Shown here piece after piece: positions 1 through 10,675 of a DNA stretch of 64,000 nt (positions are counted from its first letter, which is position 1; the number at the start of each line of letters is the position of its first letter). The DNA is from Entonaema liquescens (taxonomy: Eukaryota; Ascomycota; Sordariomycetes; Xylariales; Xylariaceae). Under the pieces are notes generated by a model. That model searched no databases. It saw only the letters and a program-made list of their open reading frames with translations, and was not told where the DNA came from. The position numbers and the translations under genes were made by a program. The DNA is taken from NCBI GenBank assembly GCA_902805475.1, contig CADCSX010000001.1, positions 1,550,001-1,614,000 of the forward strand. The letters run 5' to 3'.

Positions 1-1420
1 CCCGTCGTCGCAGCAGTACACGGCACCGTATCCCTTGACGGCATTCAAGCGTTCCGGATACGAAGAAGCGTTCAGGTTCCTCCAAACTGGACAGCACGTT
101 GGGAAAGCAGTAGTCGACTGGCAACAAGAGGATACATTACAGGTAAGTCCCAGTTCTCACAAATATCTATTTCACATGCACTAATACATGAATAGGTTAT
201 TCCAAGAAGCCCGCTCGACTACCGGTTCGATCGCAACGCTACCTATGTCATCGCGGGTGGTCTAGGGGGTATTGGTAGAAATGTTGCGGTATGGATGGCC
301 CAAAACGGGGCGAGACATCTTATCCTTCTCTCACGATCAGGCGTAAAATCGCCCGCGGCTAAGGAACTGGTATCGAAGTTAGAGAGTGACGGCGTTATAG
401 TTTATGCGCCGCGCTGCGATGTTTCAGACATTAAAGCCGTTCAGTCTTTCGTCGATTATGCTCAAGCGAACCTGCCTCCTATCAGGGGTTGTATCCAAGG
501 ATCTATGGTTGTCGAGGTAAGTTAATTCCATTGCCACAATTATAGGTCTAGACATACTCACTATTGTCCAGAATCGAGTATTCCGGGAGTACACCTTGGA
601 AGATTTCCAGGCTTCTATCGACCCTAAAGTTAAAGGAACCTGGAACCTTCACCATCTCCTTCCGTCTGGGCTAGACTTCTTCGTGATGCTCTCATCGCTT
701 GCAGGCGTCCACGGAGCGACTTCTCAGAGTAGCTATGCGGCAGCAAGCTCATTTCTCGATGCCTTTGCGAGATTCCGTCATTCATTGGGAGAGCATTGCG
801 TATCCCTGGACCTTGGAATCGTCGAGAATATCGGTTACATTGCAGAGCGCATCGACATAGCGAAGGCACTGGCCATGACGTACACAGATCATAAGTCTTT
901 AAGCGAGAAGGAGCTTCATTTCATGCTGAAGTATGCATGCAACCCCCATTTGAAAATAACGAACCCCTGGAATACACAGGTTATCGGCGCGATGTCTACG
1001 CCGGCGTTCGTAAGGCGCAGTGGTATCATTGAGGAGCACGGGTGGATGAGAATGCCAATGTTCCAGCACCTGTACAGAATGGAACAAGATGTGAAATCAG
1101 GCACGACTACTATCCAGGCCAGTCCAGCCAGCACCCGACTCCAATCAGCCAAGTCACTCAAGGAAGCGTCTACTATAATTACGGAATTGATCTCGAAGCG
1201 TCTGGCACGGTCCCTCGCGGTTCCAGTGGAGGATATCGATATCAATAGACCGCCACACGCTTTTGGTGTCGATTCCCTAGTTGCAGTTGAACTACTGCAT
1301 TGGTTCGTGACTGAGCTCCGCTCAGATATCCCCGTGGTGCAGATCCTTGGAAACCTGACTATCGCGCAGCTGGGGCTATTGGCAGCAGAGAAGAGCGAGC
1401 ATGTTACTCACCGTGAGTAA
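1..1420 (+). CDS. Highly reducing polyketide synthase, C-terminal part (ER end, KR, ACP)
   Basis: This is the 3' end of an iterative type I PKS; the KS, AT, DH and most of the ER lie beyond the left edge. Three exons join in frame: 2-142, 196-516 and 572-1420, with GTAAGT introns of 53 and 55 bp, giving 436 visible residues. The first exon matches the tail of an enoylreductase (PLTAFKRSGYEEAFRFLQTG). The second opens with the ketoreductase NADPH motif GGLGGIG and continues HLILLSRSG. The third holds the rest of the KR, including its SSYAAASSFLDAF active-site region, and a terminal acyl carrier protein whose phosphopantetheine serine is in FGVDSLVAVELL. The protein stops soon after the ACP, so there is no thioesterase or reductase release domain, as is usual for HR-PKSs. 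The product cannot be told from this part. Confidence 0.93.
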
Positions 1421-2331
1421 TTACTAGGAGTTCGGAGAAGACATCTAGAATAGAGGATACAGTCAGTACTAAATGCATACCTAGTAGATATAGAACTTAT
1501 AGTTAGGTCAATAGAATAGTGAGTTGCCAGATCCCATGTCCTTAGGTGCTTGATCTTATGGTAAGCCGCCCTCATATTATAAATCTAAGAGTCTGATTTC
1601 TGGTGATGGTCATCATGAACGTTACTCTAAATAATAGCAATGTCTTTGACTGGTCTGCTGGTGTGCATTCACTCATATGCACGTTGCGACCCATGATCGT
1701 TCGAGGCTCAGCAGCTTCATATCAGTTAACAATGAGGCTAATTTTGTACATGTGCATATAAAGCTTTCGTCTGTTTTGATTGATGATTCGGTTACCTATT
1801 GGCCCTAGAATATGGAATAAAGAGCTTACTCCAAAGTCATCCGTATTAACCGGCATCAGGTTAGCCGGTTACCATGTTTCAAACCCCTTTATGTCAGCCG
1901 TACGAGCGAGCATTACCACTGTGACATAGCCATAAGTAGTATAGGTTGCATTGAACGATGGCAACTTTGGTGGATAGTGTCCAATAAACGGCTAGACTAT
2001 ATCGTATCTCGCACTTTCGGATTCGGCTGGACAAGCCTATTTTTACAGTACATGGTAAATACGGTATATGGCAAACATAATCTGACCGAGATCTACATTA
2101 GGTATTATATGAATAGTATGTGTGTAGAGCTGACGAAGAAGCGGCGAGACTTTGGACTTTTATCTCCGAATTCAAATATTCCCGTCAATTGGCGGTTTAC
2201 CTTTTCCCCATATCTTTCCTAAGATGTTCCATTCTGTGCCTCAAATGTTTCCTAGGATGTCTCTCTTCTCCTTCGGCCCTACATCAACCACACTGTAACC
2301 GCAACCTGGGCCTTTTCTTCGCTGACACGAC
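1421..2331. other. Intergenic spacer, PKS to glycosyltransferase
   Basis: About 0.9 kb of AT-rich DNA. It must hold the PKS terminator and the promoter of the glycosyltransferase gene. I see no conserved coding frame and no recognisable regulatory motif. Confidence 0.6.
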
Positions 2332-3499
2332 ATGATGCAGTCGAATTGGGCGAATCATGGAGGTTCTAAGCGGAATAAAAGATCTATTACTTTGGCGCTC
2401 ATATTCCTCGTATTAAGTCTATGGTTCTTGCAAAGTCGGTTCGACGTCTATTCGCAGTTACATGATAGTCCAACCTTCCGCATCGTTCAATCTCCTCGGG
2501 AGACAGCAGGGAACGCTACGCTAGGGGTAAGTTATTTTACATTGCTATTCCACTTCGACAACGCCCAATAAATTTTTATTTTAACTAGCTGTGCTAACCA
2601 GTGCATAGTTTGCAAAACTAGTGGCACTGTCGAATAAACCGAGCTGGAGAACCCGAGGTCTCGAAGCTGCTGCTAAACTCAGCGGTCTCGAGTTTACAAT
2701 TCCACCGCAGGGGCAGAACTCCGATGAGCTAGTAGAAGCATTCCAGAATCTTGGCGCAAATAAGAAAGGCGCCAAGCTTCCCGCGCTCGGCTCGGCCAAA
2801 GCTTGGCTTGCGCACGTCGATCTGCTCAAATATGTGATAGCGTCAGGGCTCGAGACCGCGTTTATCGTGGAAGATGACGTCGACTGGGATGTTCGGATCA
2901 GGGCGGAAATGAAACTCGTGTCCGACAACGTTCGCGCCTACACGGGTGTTGCCGAAGACGATCCTACACCGTTTGGGTCCGACTGGGATGTCCTGTGGCT
3001 GGGCCATTGCGGCTCCAGCATCACAGACGATCTGCCCCCGCCTCGCGTCTTCGCGGATGATACCCGCTGCGAGACTCCACTGTACTCGGGTTGGTCCAAG
3101 CGCTTTTTAAGGGAGAAGCTGGCTGAGGGCCATCGTCAAGTCCAGGCAGCCCATATGACCGTGTGCACTTTCGGATATGGCGTAACGAAGCGCGGCGCGA
3201 AGAAGATGGTCCCTCTGCTATCGCGGGGCGGCAACGAGGCGTTTGACGTTGCGCTGTCTGGATACTGCAAGAGCGAGAAACTCAAGTGCATTCTTGTCAA
3301 CCCGCAATTGTTCAACCATTACGAACCCCCGGCCAACCTGGGATATGTCAGCGACGTTCATGTTGGAGATGGGCATAGCGAAGGGAGCGACGACTCGAGC
3401 TTTGAACACAGTAAAGGGACGACGGGGAATATCATGAAGAGCGCCCGGTGCGAAGCACTATTTCACGACACATGCATGAGACCTCCCTCAGAGATATGA
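2332..3499 (+). CDS. GT25-family glycosyltransferase, type II membrane protein
   Basis: Two exons, 2332-2526 and 2609-3499, joined in phase 0 across an 82 bp intron with donor GTAAGT and acceptor CATAG, give a 361-residue protein. The junction reads NATLG-FAKLVAL, the usual start of the catalytic domain in fungal GT25 (LPS-type) glycosyltransferases. Residues 19-33 form one hydrophobic helix after a basic N-terminus, which predicts a signal anchor and a lumenal catalytic domain in the Golgi or ER. The acidic metal/nucleotide-sugar motif is FIVEDDVDWD (about residues 151-160), and DVLWLGHCG follows. The acceptor substrate is unknown. It lies 0.9 kb downstream of the PKS on the same strand, so a role in decorating the polyketide is possible, but GT25 enzymes usually act on glycans. 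Two adjacent ATGs (2332, 2335) could each be the start. Confidence 0.85.
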
Positions 3500-3853
3500 A
3501 GTTATTGACTACTGCATTTTCTTTGCTGTTCCAGGTAGCATTATAGATGGCGCGGATTGCTATAAAGATACCCAGGGCTTAAGCTGGTTTGCTTGTAATA
3601 CTTCTCAAGGCGTTCAGGTCGGAAGTAAGAATATCATGGTGGCTTGAAAGTTCTTCTATCCTCTGTGTCGATTAGGAAAAAGATTCTCATAAGAACCTAC
3701 CTAGGGTACCTAGTAAATGGAATTTCTTAGGTGATGAATTTATACGTCTCTTCCTTTTTTGAATTTGCATTCTTGGTGAACACTCATATTACGTAGTATT
3801 TTATTTAGTTACATTAAATCAGGGTCTAACTTTCTAGGGTCCCTAAGATACAT
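3500..3853. other. Convergent intergenic spacer
   Basis: About 350 bp between the 3' ends of the glycosyltransferase (+) and the rhodopsin-domain gene (-). It is AT-rich and must contain both terminators. No gene is seen. Confidence 0.6.
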
Positions 3854-5327
3854 TCAGTGCATTACCACGTCACGCTGGACATGGATAGCAGTAGTAGAAT
3901 GGTTGTTGGAATCTTGCTGATTGCCTTTTCCGCCTGTGCCAATTTCCGTAGTAACTGACGAGCTCATCCAATTGTAATAGGCGTTCGGCCTTTGAGAGAT
4001 GCGAGTTGCGATATGGGCACATGGCGGCGGTGTTGGCGAACTTCCTCCGCGGCTGGACGAACTTTCACGCACTCTTCCAGCTTCTAATGAATCATCTGAT
4101 CCATCCAAGCTGTTACTTAGACGTCCATGTATACCAAAGTGGTAGAAAAATTCGACCTTGCTCTTCCTGTCCATCATCCTACTTACGTCTGAGTTACCCC
4201 GCATATATCTGCTTCCTCTCTCTACGCCTACCATACACGAGTTCCTTGCCGGCTTATGGAGGCGATTCGAAAGGGCAGGGATCCATTTTGATACTAGAGG
4301 ACGTAGTGTAGGAAGACATGCGCAGGTGATGCCTGAGCATAGCTCTGTAATGGACCAACTAGACCCTTCAACATTTTCGTATGAAAAGTCACCCCCTAAT
4401 TGGAGAAACTTGATTCGGATCACGGATATAGCACACGTGCTTGACCACCCGTTAGTTTAATTTGCTTCAAAATATAGATACGTCGCGAAACTCACAAGAA
4501 ACCAAAACTAAAAATCCCAATCAGAACAAGTCGTTGGGCCTTTGGTAGATGTAGGTGTCTAAGAACTGGCATTGGCAACACGAAGATTGCAATATCAGTC
4601 GCTATATTCCCGGCTGCGTTGATATACCACTGGGGATAATTCCCTATGCAAGAGCCTGTTGATTTATCCCAGAACCCAGAGACCGGATCGCAGATAAATA
4701 TACCGACAGCAATTTGGGACATAGACCAACAGCCAATTAGTACCATAGCGATTGCGAGGATAGTCCGCATCCTTTTGATAGCAAGTACACGGTAGTATTG
4801 CGTCAAAAATGCCAACTTAACGAACATAAGTCCCGTGTTATACAGAGTGATAGAGACGTAAAAGCCCTATAATATGTATTCGTCAATAATAGATCGTCCA
4901 AGAAGCGAAATGGATAAGATACCTTCAAATAATTACTGCGTTGCATGTCGGTATCCAGATCCCACACATGCTTTCCCAGTCCATTGTGAGTATCTATGGA
5001 TAATGATCAGCCGTCGGCACTACCTTAGTGTTTGCCATGAAGTACTTACTCGTACATTGAGAGATTCCCGTCGCTAGAGCGAAGACCTTCAAGGTGAGAA
5101 CAGGGTCAGTTTTCGCTAGTTACCATACGGCCATACACTAGGTAACTAACCCATGCAGCCAATATCAGATAGTCATCAATGCCAACTTGTTTGAGCATAC
5201 AGGAGCGGGTATAGAATCGAAGGCCTATTGCCGTTGTAGCAACAATGCATACGAGGCATACTACGCCGATGAGTATGCTAGCTCTATTATCATGAGCTAA
5301 GTTCAGAGAAACATCTGACGAGTCCAT
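3854..5327 (-). CDS. Fungal rhodopsin-domain integral membrane protein (PTH11/SAT-like)
   Basis: Five exons on the minus strand, 5327-5151, 5086-5050, 4993-4923, 4866-4496 and 4439-3854, join in frame to encode 413 residues. The joins recover family motifs: YLILAAW-VFALATGISQ, then GLGKHVWDL, GFYVSITLYNTGLMFVKLAFL, a CDPVSGFWD loop, INAAGNIATDIAIFVLPMP, and IGIFSFGFF-TCAISVIRI. Seven hydrophobic helices are visible, the first at residues 18-35 and the last at WSITELCSGITCACLPTLRP. A serine-rich hydrophilic tail of about 140 residues follows. Such proteins are plasma-membrane or organelle proteins of unclear function; some are fungal receptors (PTH11-like) and some sit in secondary-metabolite clusters. 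No retinal-binding lysine is claimed. Its closeness to the PKS makes cluster membership possible but unproven. Confidence 0.88.
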
Positions 5328-6977
5328 ACTGGCAGTCTAGTAACCAGAGAGTCCACGACAGGATATTGACTCGAAGCGCCTCAGGCATCGCACTCGGAAG
5401 ACAATCCATAACTTATTCATTCTTGAGAAGCTCTTATAAGTGTTCCTCGACATTTCAAGTATAGCATCATCGGAAGAGAGCTAACACTATCCCATTCCGG
5501 GAATGATCGCGAAAAGGCCGGATGGTCTTCATCCTGATGAATATAGAATGTCGCGGAGGGCGGGGTGTTTCTCCAAATAGATGGAAGAATTCCGGAATGG
5601 AAACGGATGGACTTTAGGGCGCATCAAGGCTTGAAAATCAATATCGAAGAGCGTCGTCACTATTCAGCCATACTGCTTAGCCGGCCAATGGCAGAAGTGC
5701 GGGGAGGAGAAGCACATGGCAAAGTGCCGGATCATACTATCACACATGGCGTTCGTCACTTATACGGAAATACCCGCGCACGTTTCCGAGTCCGTACAAC
5801 CTCCAAGGCGCCGAATAGGGTAACTTTCCAGGGACATGCACTCTCCGCACACGTGGCAGAATGTAAGGGACCCCGGTATGGAGAATAAAGTAGATTCTTG
5901 AAGATATGAAAAGGAAAAAAAAAAAAAAAGGGAAACCTCATCTTTGCCTTGCGGATGTATTGTATTGTATTGTATTGTAACAGTGGGGTTTATGAATTAC
6001 GTCTTGTACATCAGGTCATTAATACCCCCCAACTTCCCCCACCAAAAATAAATGAAAAAGAAAACCCCCCGAATCGAACCACCATACCTCTTCATGTTGG
6101 TTACTCACTTAGAGACCTATAAATAGCAAAGCAAGAGACTTTATTGAGGCTCAGTTCCATCGTATTAGCTTCCTTGTCTACTCCAATATATCATTAGGTT
6201 AGTTACTTTTACGATATAATTGATGTCCATATTCTTAGCGGGGTAATGCAGCTAATTCCCAGCGGGTTGGGACGTTATTAGCGCACTATCCGCTAGGTAC
6301 TGTACATTATTGTGTAGGTTGCTCTTAGTATGTATCTAACTGCCCCTTGTATTAGGTAGAAGGTTGAGTTGACTCACGCCGGGGAATCATTAATTAGGTA
6401 AGTACATACATACCTATGCTTAGCCACACATTTAAAACTGCGATTAGACTAGGTTAAGTAGAAAGCTATATCGTAAAAGTGGGAAACAGGGAAGCTCTTG
6501 CCTGAAGAGGGAACAGTGACTACATCAGGTATTACTCATACTTACCTATGATGGGGAGCTGGGAAAGGGAAGCAGCGCAGTTCGGTCGCAGTGTACTTGT
6601 AGGCAAGAAGTACATACATTAGGTACTTACATTGTCTAGGTAGGTACGCACCTACCTAACCTACAAGGTAAGCACCCTACCTTATGCTACCATAAAATCT
6701 TGATAGTTTCGTGCAAACCTATCTTAAACATTAAAGCCCCATCATTTTCATTCTTTCGAGATATATCTCTTCTCCTCTTCATTCTATTCATTCTCTATAA
6801 TTGCAGCCACCTTGCCTTTTTGAGCATTGATTATATGAGACAATTGAACGAAACGAGCGTGTTTATTCCTTTGACTCTGTTGTGCCTATCCGCCAACACC
6901 ACGATATCGATATACACCCTCTCATTGTTTCTGACAACTCATATATCCAGCTATAATCTTGCTAAAAGACTATAGCT
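5328..6977. other. Intergenic spacer with simple repeats
   Basis: Holds the promoters of the minus-strand membrane protein and the plus-strand RNA-repair gene. It contains a 15-base A run near 5915, the TGTAT repeat at 5956-5979 and many TAGGTAC/ACCTACCT-type short repeats between 6300 and 6690. An open frame at 6700-6975 ends just before the next start codon; its composition is that of an AT-rich leader and I do not call it a gene. Confidence 0.5.
5956..5979 (+). repeat. Pentanucleotide microsatellite (TGTAT), about 4.8 copies
   Basis: Perfect tandem TGTAT units seen directly. Likely polymorphic by replication slippage. Confidence 0.95.
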
Positions 6978-9900
6978 ATGGATAACCTAATCACTTCAGC
7001 AGGCCCAGTAACTGATATGGGCAGCAGCTATGACACAGCGCTATGTCTTATCCCGCCGAAGCATTTATGGACAGCTGTAGACCACTTGAGGTCGGTCTAC
7101 GACCCGGAATACAAAAACTGGCCGCCGCATGTCAATCTTGTATATCCGTTCGTATCGCCAGATAATCTGTTCGGCGCTTCGCAATTAGTCATCTCCTTGC
7201 TCCAGCAGCTTCTTCAGCAGCAGCCCGAGACTTCACCAAATATGCGGTTAGACGGTACAGCTTTCTGCAACAAAGACCGTAAATTAACGTACTTCTTATA
7301 CAACAAATCTTCAACGCTTTTTAAGAATTTGCGGGAGCGTATACTATTATCTCTAAACCCAGACTATGACGAGGGGGAAGGGGATGATCAAATGTATATG
7401 ACCGTTGGACAAACAGCACATTTGGTTGATCCAGTAATTGAGCATTTATTACAAAAGCTCGACCTACTTCCTACCCTTGAGTGGACAGCCGACAAGATTT
7501 ATATCCTTGTGCGGGACAAGAGTAAGACCCAGACCGACCCCAATGTCACTGGCCAAATGAGATTATGGGGAGAAATCGACCTTACGTCTCGCACTCTATC
7601 GACAATGCAGAACCCCGTTGCTTTCTACGGAGATCAGGTGGCAGCTAGCTCTGGAAGTGACGAAAAAAGTACTGGATTAGAAAGCCGACTACTAGCACGC
7701 AGTCCTTACAAATTTTCTCCCACGGAGTTTAAATGGATCTCACACCAGGGAAGTCCTGTTTCTGAGCAGGTATCCTTAAATGCAGAATCTCTAACTGTTG
7801 CAAGTTACAATGTGCACGCAGAGTTTCGATATCCCCCAACTCGAGCTCGGTACCCTATTGTAATTCAAAATCTACTAGAAGAACGAGCTCGAGCGGATAT
7901 TTTACTCCTACAAGAAGTCACGGACGACTTTCTTTCTTGCCTTTGCAAATACGAAAGCATTCGAGAGGCTTACCCCTTTATTTCCAACGGCCCCCGATCA
8001 ACCCGATATTGAGCCGTTACCAAGTCATATTAATGTTGTGGTGTTAAGCAAGTGGCCTTTCTCCTGGGATTTACTGTACCTTTCGGGCAGCTGCAGAGGC
8101 TCGTTAATCATACAATTTGCCAACATTGGAAAACAGGAGGGGCAAACTCTCATACCACTCATACTATCCGCCGTTCATCTTAGCTCGGGTCTCACTAATA
8201 CTTCTGTTACAAGGAAGGAGCAAGAATTGGGGTCTATGCTCAGTCATCTTTCCAAAGAATACCCTCAAAATCCGTGGATTTTAGCTGGTGATTTCAACAT
8301 TCCTACTAGCGTCTATACCATCGAAACGGCAGTCAAGAGGGCTGAACTCAGTCCGAAAAGCAGAAGTGCCTTGACTAAGCTTGAAAATATGCCCATGCAG
8401 GTGGGATTAGTGGATACATGGGTTTCTGCGTACGTTCGATATGGTGATTCATCTGAGAAGGACCCGAGTCAACCGAATTCAAAGAAAGCTTTAGGGGGTG
8501 AAGAAGGCGCGACTTATGATCCAACAACCAACTGTCTTGCTGAGAATACTGTCCCTAGCAGCTTCTACAAGAGACCTCAACGCTATGACAGGATTCTCGT
8601 AAAGAGAGAAGACTTTACTGTAACAGGATTCAACATGTTCGGCCAGAAAATGGGGATGCCACAGACTGGTTTTGATGTTGACTCTAAGGACGATGATTCA
8701 AATGTCCAGCCGACATTCGGTAGTGATCATTGGGGTATCAGATGCACCCTAAAACTTTCAGCAGATACATCTATTCAGCAAACTGATGGCAGCAATCTCA
8801 TCTCCACTCCTCTAGAAATCAGGCAAAGTCCGACGACAATCTCTCAGCTTGTCACGCATCTTTCTGAGCAATCTGTGTTCCCTTCTGATGTGGATATTGT
8901 AGTGAGAGAAACTGCGTTAAGCTTACTTAAGGAGGTTATAATACAAAATAACGACAATATCGCTCGCGGGCTTCCGGCTTTTGTGTTAGTACCTGTCGGG
9001 TCACATGGACTTGGGGTTTGGACTGCGGCGTCGGAAATAAAATGCATCTGCATTGGACGTATTAGCACAAAGACCTTCTTTGCATTAGCTATTCAGCGGC
9101 TTCGTAAAGCTGCATCGAGGGGTATCAAGATCTTGCGACGGCTGAATGTCCACTCTGACCCAGTTCTAAAGCTAGCAGTCGGCAATATCATAATCCACTT
9201 ACAATATTGCTCGGCGGTTTCTATTGCTGAGAACTGGCCGACCGCGCTGACGTTACCTCCAACCGATCCTGTTTTCAAGTTGTCACAGAGCACCCTGGGA
9301 GCCCTAAAGCTAGTGCGCGATATGCATTATCTCCAAAGAACGATTCCTGATCTTGCCGCTTTCAGGTTATCATTTCATGCAATAAAATGTTGGGCGGAGC
9401 GACGTGGGATCTTTTCTGCGCGATTTTGTTACCTTGGTGGTATCCATATAGCAATTCTACTATCACGAGTGTGTAAGCTACTGCTATATCAAAGTGGTTC
9501 CATATCTGTCCCAACGATATTGACCACCTTCTACCACCACTACGCAGAATTTGATTGGGATAAATCCATCGTCTTCGACCCCTTCTTCCATGAAAGTCCG
9601 AACTACGTGAGAACTGGACGGGAGCCTATGGTGATCTTGGGGTTTTATGGACCTCGTCTGAATACATCGCTGGTTACGTTAGTTTCTACGGCCCATACCG
9701 TCACTAGGGAATTGAAAAGAGCAGACGCAATATTATCGGGGACTTGGGGCGCATGGGCCAAACTCCTCGATAAGGATACGGGCGTCACAGAATTTTTAAC
9801 CAAGTATACGAAGTATATCAAAGTTACATCCCGTTTCTGGAACGCATCTCGGGCGAAAATAAGCAAGACTTTGGAGTGGCTGGCATCGAAATGCGCCGAG

Positions 9901-10675
9901 TTTTGTTTCGGTTAGTCTATTCCCTTCTCCCCTAAAACTCCACATAGTAACTAATATGATCATAGAGCTTGATAGATTAGCGCCTGACATACGTTCGAGA
10001 ATCTGGCCGGCACTCTTTGTAAACGAAGATGCTCCCGAAGGAGATCAGGAATACGAAGGGCATTATCTTATCGGCCTGGATTTCGGAATGGATGTCGACT
10101 GTCAAATGATTGATATGTTATTAATTCGCATACAGAAGTTCGGAGCCCGGATATGCGGAGACGAGAAGTACTACGACCGCAAGTCGTCCTGTATAGATAC
10201 CTCGATACTTTCACAGAAAAAAATTAGAAAGCTACGATTAGATGAACGAAACTGGTCGGAGCATACAATGGAAGCTGAGGATGACGATATAGGCGATTCG
10301 GAATTCTGGGCATCCATAGAAGCGGACGAAGCCAGAGAATTAACTGACAAGAAAGAGTCACGTCCATCGCTTGGGCAAACGCATGGGCAAACGCATGGAG
10401 GAGGAAAACTTCGGTCAGCGGGTGATGTTCTAAACAGGCTTCGGTGGGATCAAAGCATGGACAGCAGTGACTACATGATCGGCTACGCAGATCGCTTCAT
10501 GGGATGCATGGAGCGGTCAGTTGACTCGTGGAAGTCGGATACAACACACGAAGAATTCATACCGGAGCACAGGATCTTGTACTTCAAGCGTAAGAGCGAT
10601 GGTGCCATCGTGTGGGATAAAGAGGAAAGGCGGGATAAGATATTCGGTAGCGGGGCTTCTAGCCTTGAGGGCTAG
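6978..10675 (+). CDS. Multidomain RNA end-processing/repair protein: 2H phosphoesterase + EEP nuclease + PAP-like NTase + MJ1316 (frame broken)
   Basis: The reading frame runs from ATG 6978 to the C5 run at 7991-7995, resumes one frame over (GAT CAA CCC at 7996) to 9910, then joins 9966-10675 across a 55 bp GTTAGT intron. With one C removed it gives about 1213 residues. Domains in order: 2'-5' RNA ligase/2H-like (about 15-200, PPHVNLVYPF); endonuclease/exonuclease/phosphatase (about 270-595) with all landmark residues (SYNV, LQEV, VHLSS, GDFN, YDRI, GSDHWG); a poly(A)-polymerase-like nucleotidyltransferase (about 635-850, VGSHGLG); a PAP-type C-terminal region; and a complete MJ1316 domain at the C-terminus (LNRLRWD, HRILYFKR, VWDKEERRDKIFGSG). 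From the families, the likely job is sensing or repairing cleaved or cyclic-phosphate RNA ends. The second 2H histidine (Y140) and the NTase carboxylates look replaced. The extra C may be a sequencing error or a real lesion. Confidence 0.85.
7991..7995 (+). other. C5 homopolymer at an apparent +1 frameshift
   Basis: Upstream the frame reads ISNGP; downstream the natural continuation (PDQPDIEPLPSHINVVVLSKWPF) is in the next frame. Four Cs instead of five would restore it. No GT-AG intron fits this spot. Confidence 0.85.
10373..10396 (+). repeat. 12-bp in-frame tandem duplication inside the RNA-repair gene
   Basis: GGGCAAACGCAT occurs twice head to tail and encodes a repeated GQTH in the linker just before the MJ1316 domain. 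It is in frame and in a low-complexity linker, so probably harmless. Confidence 0.95.

Noticed and set aside
6065..6120. tRNA B-box-like GGTTCGATTC on the minus strand
   Set aside because: No matching T-stem, no A box and no acceptor stem could be folded around it.
6700..6975. 91-codon hydrophobic open frame just before the RNA-repair gene
   Set aside because: AT-rich leader-type composition, ends immediately before the real start; no support as a gene.
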